Assembly: GCF_018449605.1 (NCBI RefSeq)
Contig: NZ_JAAVUW010000005.1
Span: 248,001 to 312,000, forward strand
DNA: 64,000 nt
Origin: Luteibacter sp. dw_328
GTDB taxonomy: Bacteria; Pseudomonadota; Gammaproteobacteria; Xanthomonadales; Rhodanobacteraceae
Direction of reading: 5' to 3'
Position numbers and translations under genes: made by a program. The stretch's first letter is position 1; each line of letters starts with the position of its first letter. The notes under the pieces were generated by a model, which saw only the letters and a list, made by a program, of their open reading frames with translations, made no database searches and was not told where the DNA came from. Below, one piece after another: positions 62,888 through 64,000 of this stretch.

Positions 62888-64000
62888 ATGAAGAAGCAAG
62901 TCACCCTGGCCATGTGGGGCATGTTGCTATGTCACGGCACGAGTTCCGCACAGGAAACACCGAACTGGCAGCTCCCCGCGTTGCAAGCCACGACGATCAC
63001 GTGGGCTCCATGCTCGCCGACGCTCGTACGAGCAAGCGCCTTTCGGCTGGGTGAGCGCTTGCGCTGCGGCACGATGTCCGTTCCGCTGGATCATCATCCC
63101 CAGGCCGGAAATATAGACGTCGCCCTCATCCGCGTCGCCGCGAGCGATCCGGCGCATCGGCAGGGTGCCATCTTCTTCAACCCGGGCGGGCCGGGCGAAA
63201 CCCCGATGCACTACCTGCCATCATTGGCACAGTACTGGGACGACGCGTATGCCGAACACCCCGTGCACGGGACGAAGAAACATCTCTCCGCGCAATTCGA
63301 CCTGATCGGCGTCGTTCCACGCGGGCTCGAAGGCGGCACTCGCTTTACGTGTACATCCGACGCCCAGTCGACCGACTACAACGACATCGTCGCCGATTCT
63401 TCGCCGGCGAATGTCCAGCGGATGGAAAGCTACATGCGTGCGACCGCTGCCGCGTGTCGCGCCAATCCGCTCCATCGGTTCATCAATACCGAGCAGACGG
63501 CGTATGACATGGAGGTCGCGCGCCAGTCATTGGGTGAACCGCGACTGCACTACCTGGGTTTTTCCTACGGCGCGTGGCTCGGCAGCTGGTATGCGGCCAC
63601 CTTCCCCGAACGAGTGGGACGCATGGTGCTCGATTCCAGCATGGACTGGACGGCCGATTGGGATACCAACGTCACCCGCAGCAAGGAGGCATCGCAGGCA
63701 AGATTCGATCGCCTTGTCGGCGAACCCGCTGCAAATGACACTGATCGCTATCGACTCGGAGCGGATGTCGCGACGGTTGTCGCCCAGGTCGAGGGCCTTA
63801 CCTTTCGGGTCCGGCAGGCCTGGGGCGGATTCTGGAAAACGCCCGAGGATCTCCTTGGGGCGCTGATCGTGTCGGACTGGCTGCGCGTCGAGCCTGACAT
63901 CAGCATTGAAACGCTCATCGCGCGTGCGCAGGCCTATCGATTCCATCATGAGGACGCCGTCGACACGGCGATACGCAACGCGGTCATAGACCAGCCATGG
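62888..64000 (+). CDS. Secreted alpha/beta hydrolase, paralogue of the previous gene (partial)
   Basis: 371 codons to the right edge of the window; the C terminus lies beyond it. The start MKKQVTLAMWGML has an AAGG site about 10 bases upstream, and a signal peptide ends near TSSA. It shares WAPCSPTL, MSVPLDHHPQAGNIDVALIR, FFNPGGPGE and the nucleophile motif GFSYGAWLGSWYAATFP with the gene at 61123. Its Asp and His should lie beyond the window. Tandem duplication is likely. Confidence 0.88.
   Translation, partial: MKKQVTLAMWGMLLCHGTSSAQETPNWQLPALQATTITWAPCSPTLVRASAFRLGERLRCGTMSVPLDHHPQAGNIDVALIRVAASDPAHRQGAIFFNPGGPGETPMHYLPSLAQYWDDAYAEHPVHGTKKHLSAQFDLIGVVPRGLEGGTRFTCTSDAQSTDYNDIVADSSPANVQRMESYMRATAAACRANPLHRFINTEQTAYDMEVARQSLGEPRLHYLGFSYGAWLGSWYAATFPERVGRMVLDSSMDWTADWDTNVTRSKEASQARFDRLVGEPAANDTDRYRLGADVATVVAQVEGLTFRVRQAWGGFWKTPEDLLGALIVSDWLRVEPDISIETLIARAQAYRFHHEDAVDTAIRNAVIDQPW

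Overview
The window looks like chromosomal DNA of a high-GC gammaproteobacterium, most likely Xanthomonadales, of the Rhodanobacteraceae kind (Luteibacter or Dyella-like). This is an inference from gene content and coding style. No rRNA, tRNA, insertion sequence, integrase or CRISPR array was seen.

Layout. (1) 1-9476, minus strand: a Trb-type conjugative type IV secretion operon in the order trbB-C-D-E-F-G-H-I-J-L. trbL runs off the left edge, and trbJ/trbL look more AT-rich than the rest. (2) 9564-13594, minus: a minimal chaperone-usher fimbrial cluster. It abuts trbB at what looks like a rearrangement junction holding the 3' remnant of a lost gene. (3) 13850-16727: flavohemoglobin hmp and divergent norR, with two perfect GT-N7-AC dyads between them. 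(4) 16737-21140: sugar transporter, HTH-GAF regulator, VOC protein and a soluble double-PAS chemoreceptor. (5) 21141-29569: pbpC with a giant alpha-2-macroglobulin, the usual envelope-defence pair. (6) 29988-34071: HWE sensor kinase, then DGPF/YCII proteins, a VOC protein and an ECF42-type sigma factor with a matching promoter. (7) 34172-39523: ParE-type toxin-antitoxin pair, DUF1851 protein, serine hydrolase, membrane protein and modABC. (8) 39600-48684: glgX, an EmrAB-type tripartite efflux operon, a DUF2946 protein and a TonB-dependent receptor. (9) 48654-57752, minus: a lanthipeptide locus. (10) 58024-64000: GH3 glycosidase behind a LacI-type operator, a 3-hydroxybutyrate dehydrogenase-like SDR and two tandem secreted alpha/beta hydrolases.

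The most interesting part is the lanthipeptide locus. A three-domain class III synthetase (LanKC) lies downstream of an unlisted 43-residue gene at 51428-51559 (minus). Its product has a class III-like leader motif (LDLQNL) and a Ser/Thr/Cys-rich core that fits the labionin pattern (Ser/Thr)-x2-Ser-x3-Cys. A 14-pair hairpin separates precursor and synthetase genes, as expected of a partial attenuator. Upstream on the same strand are a histidine kinase, an NtrC-family regulator that has lost its GAFTGA loop, and a MacB/FtsX-type ABC permease and ATPase. A perfect GTTCA-N5-TGAAC palindrome sits before the precursor gene. Together these suggest a self-contained system that senses, makes and exports (or resists) a ribosomal peptide.
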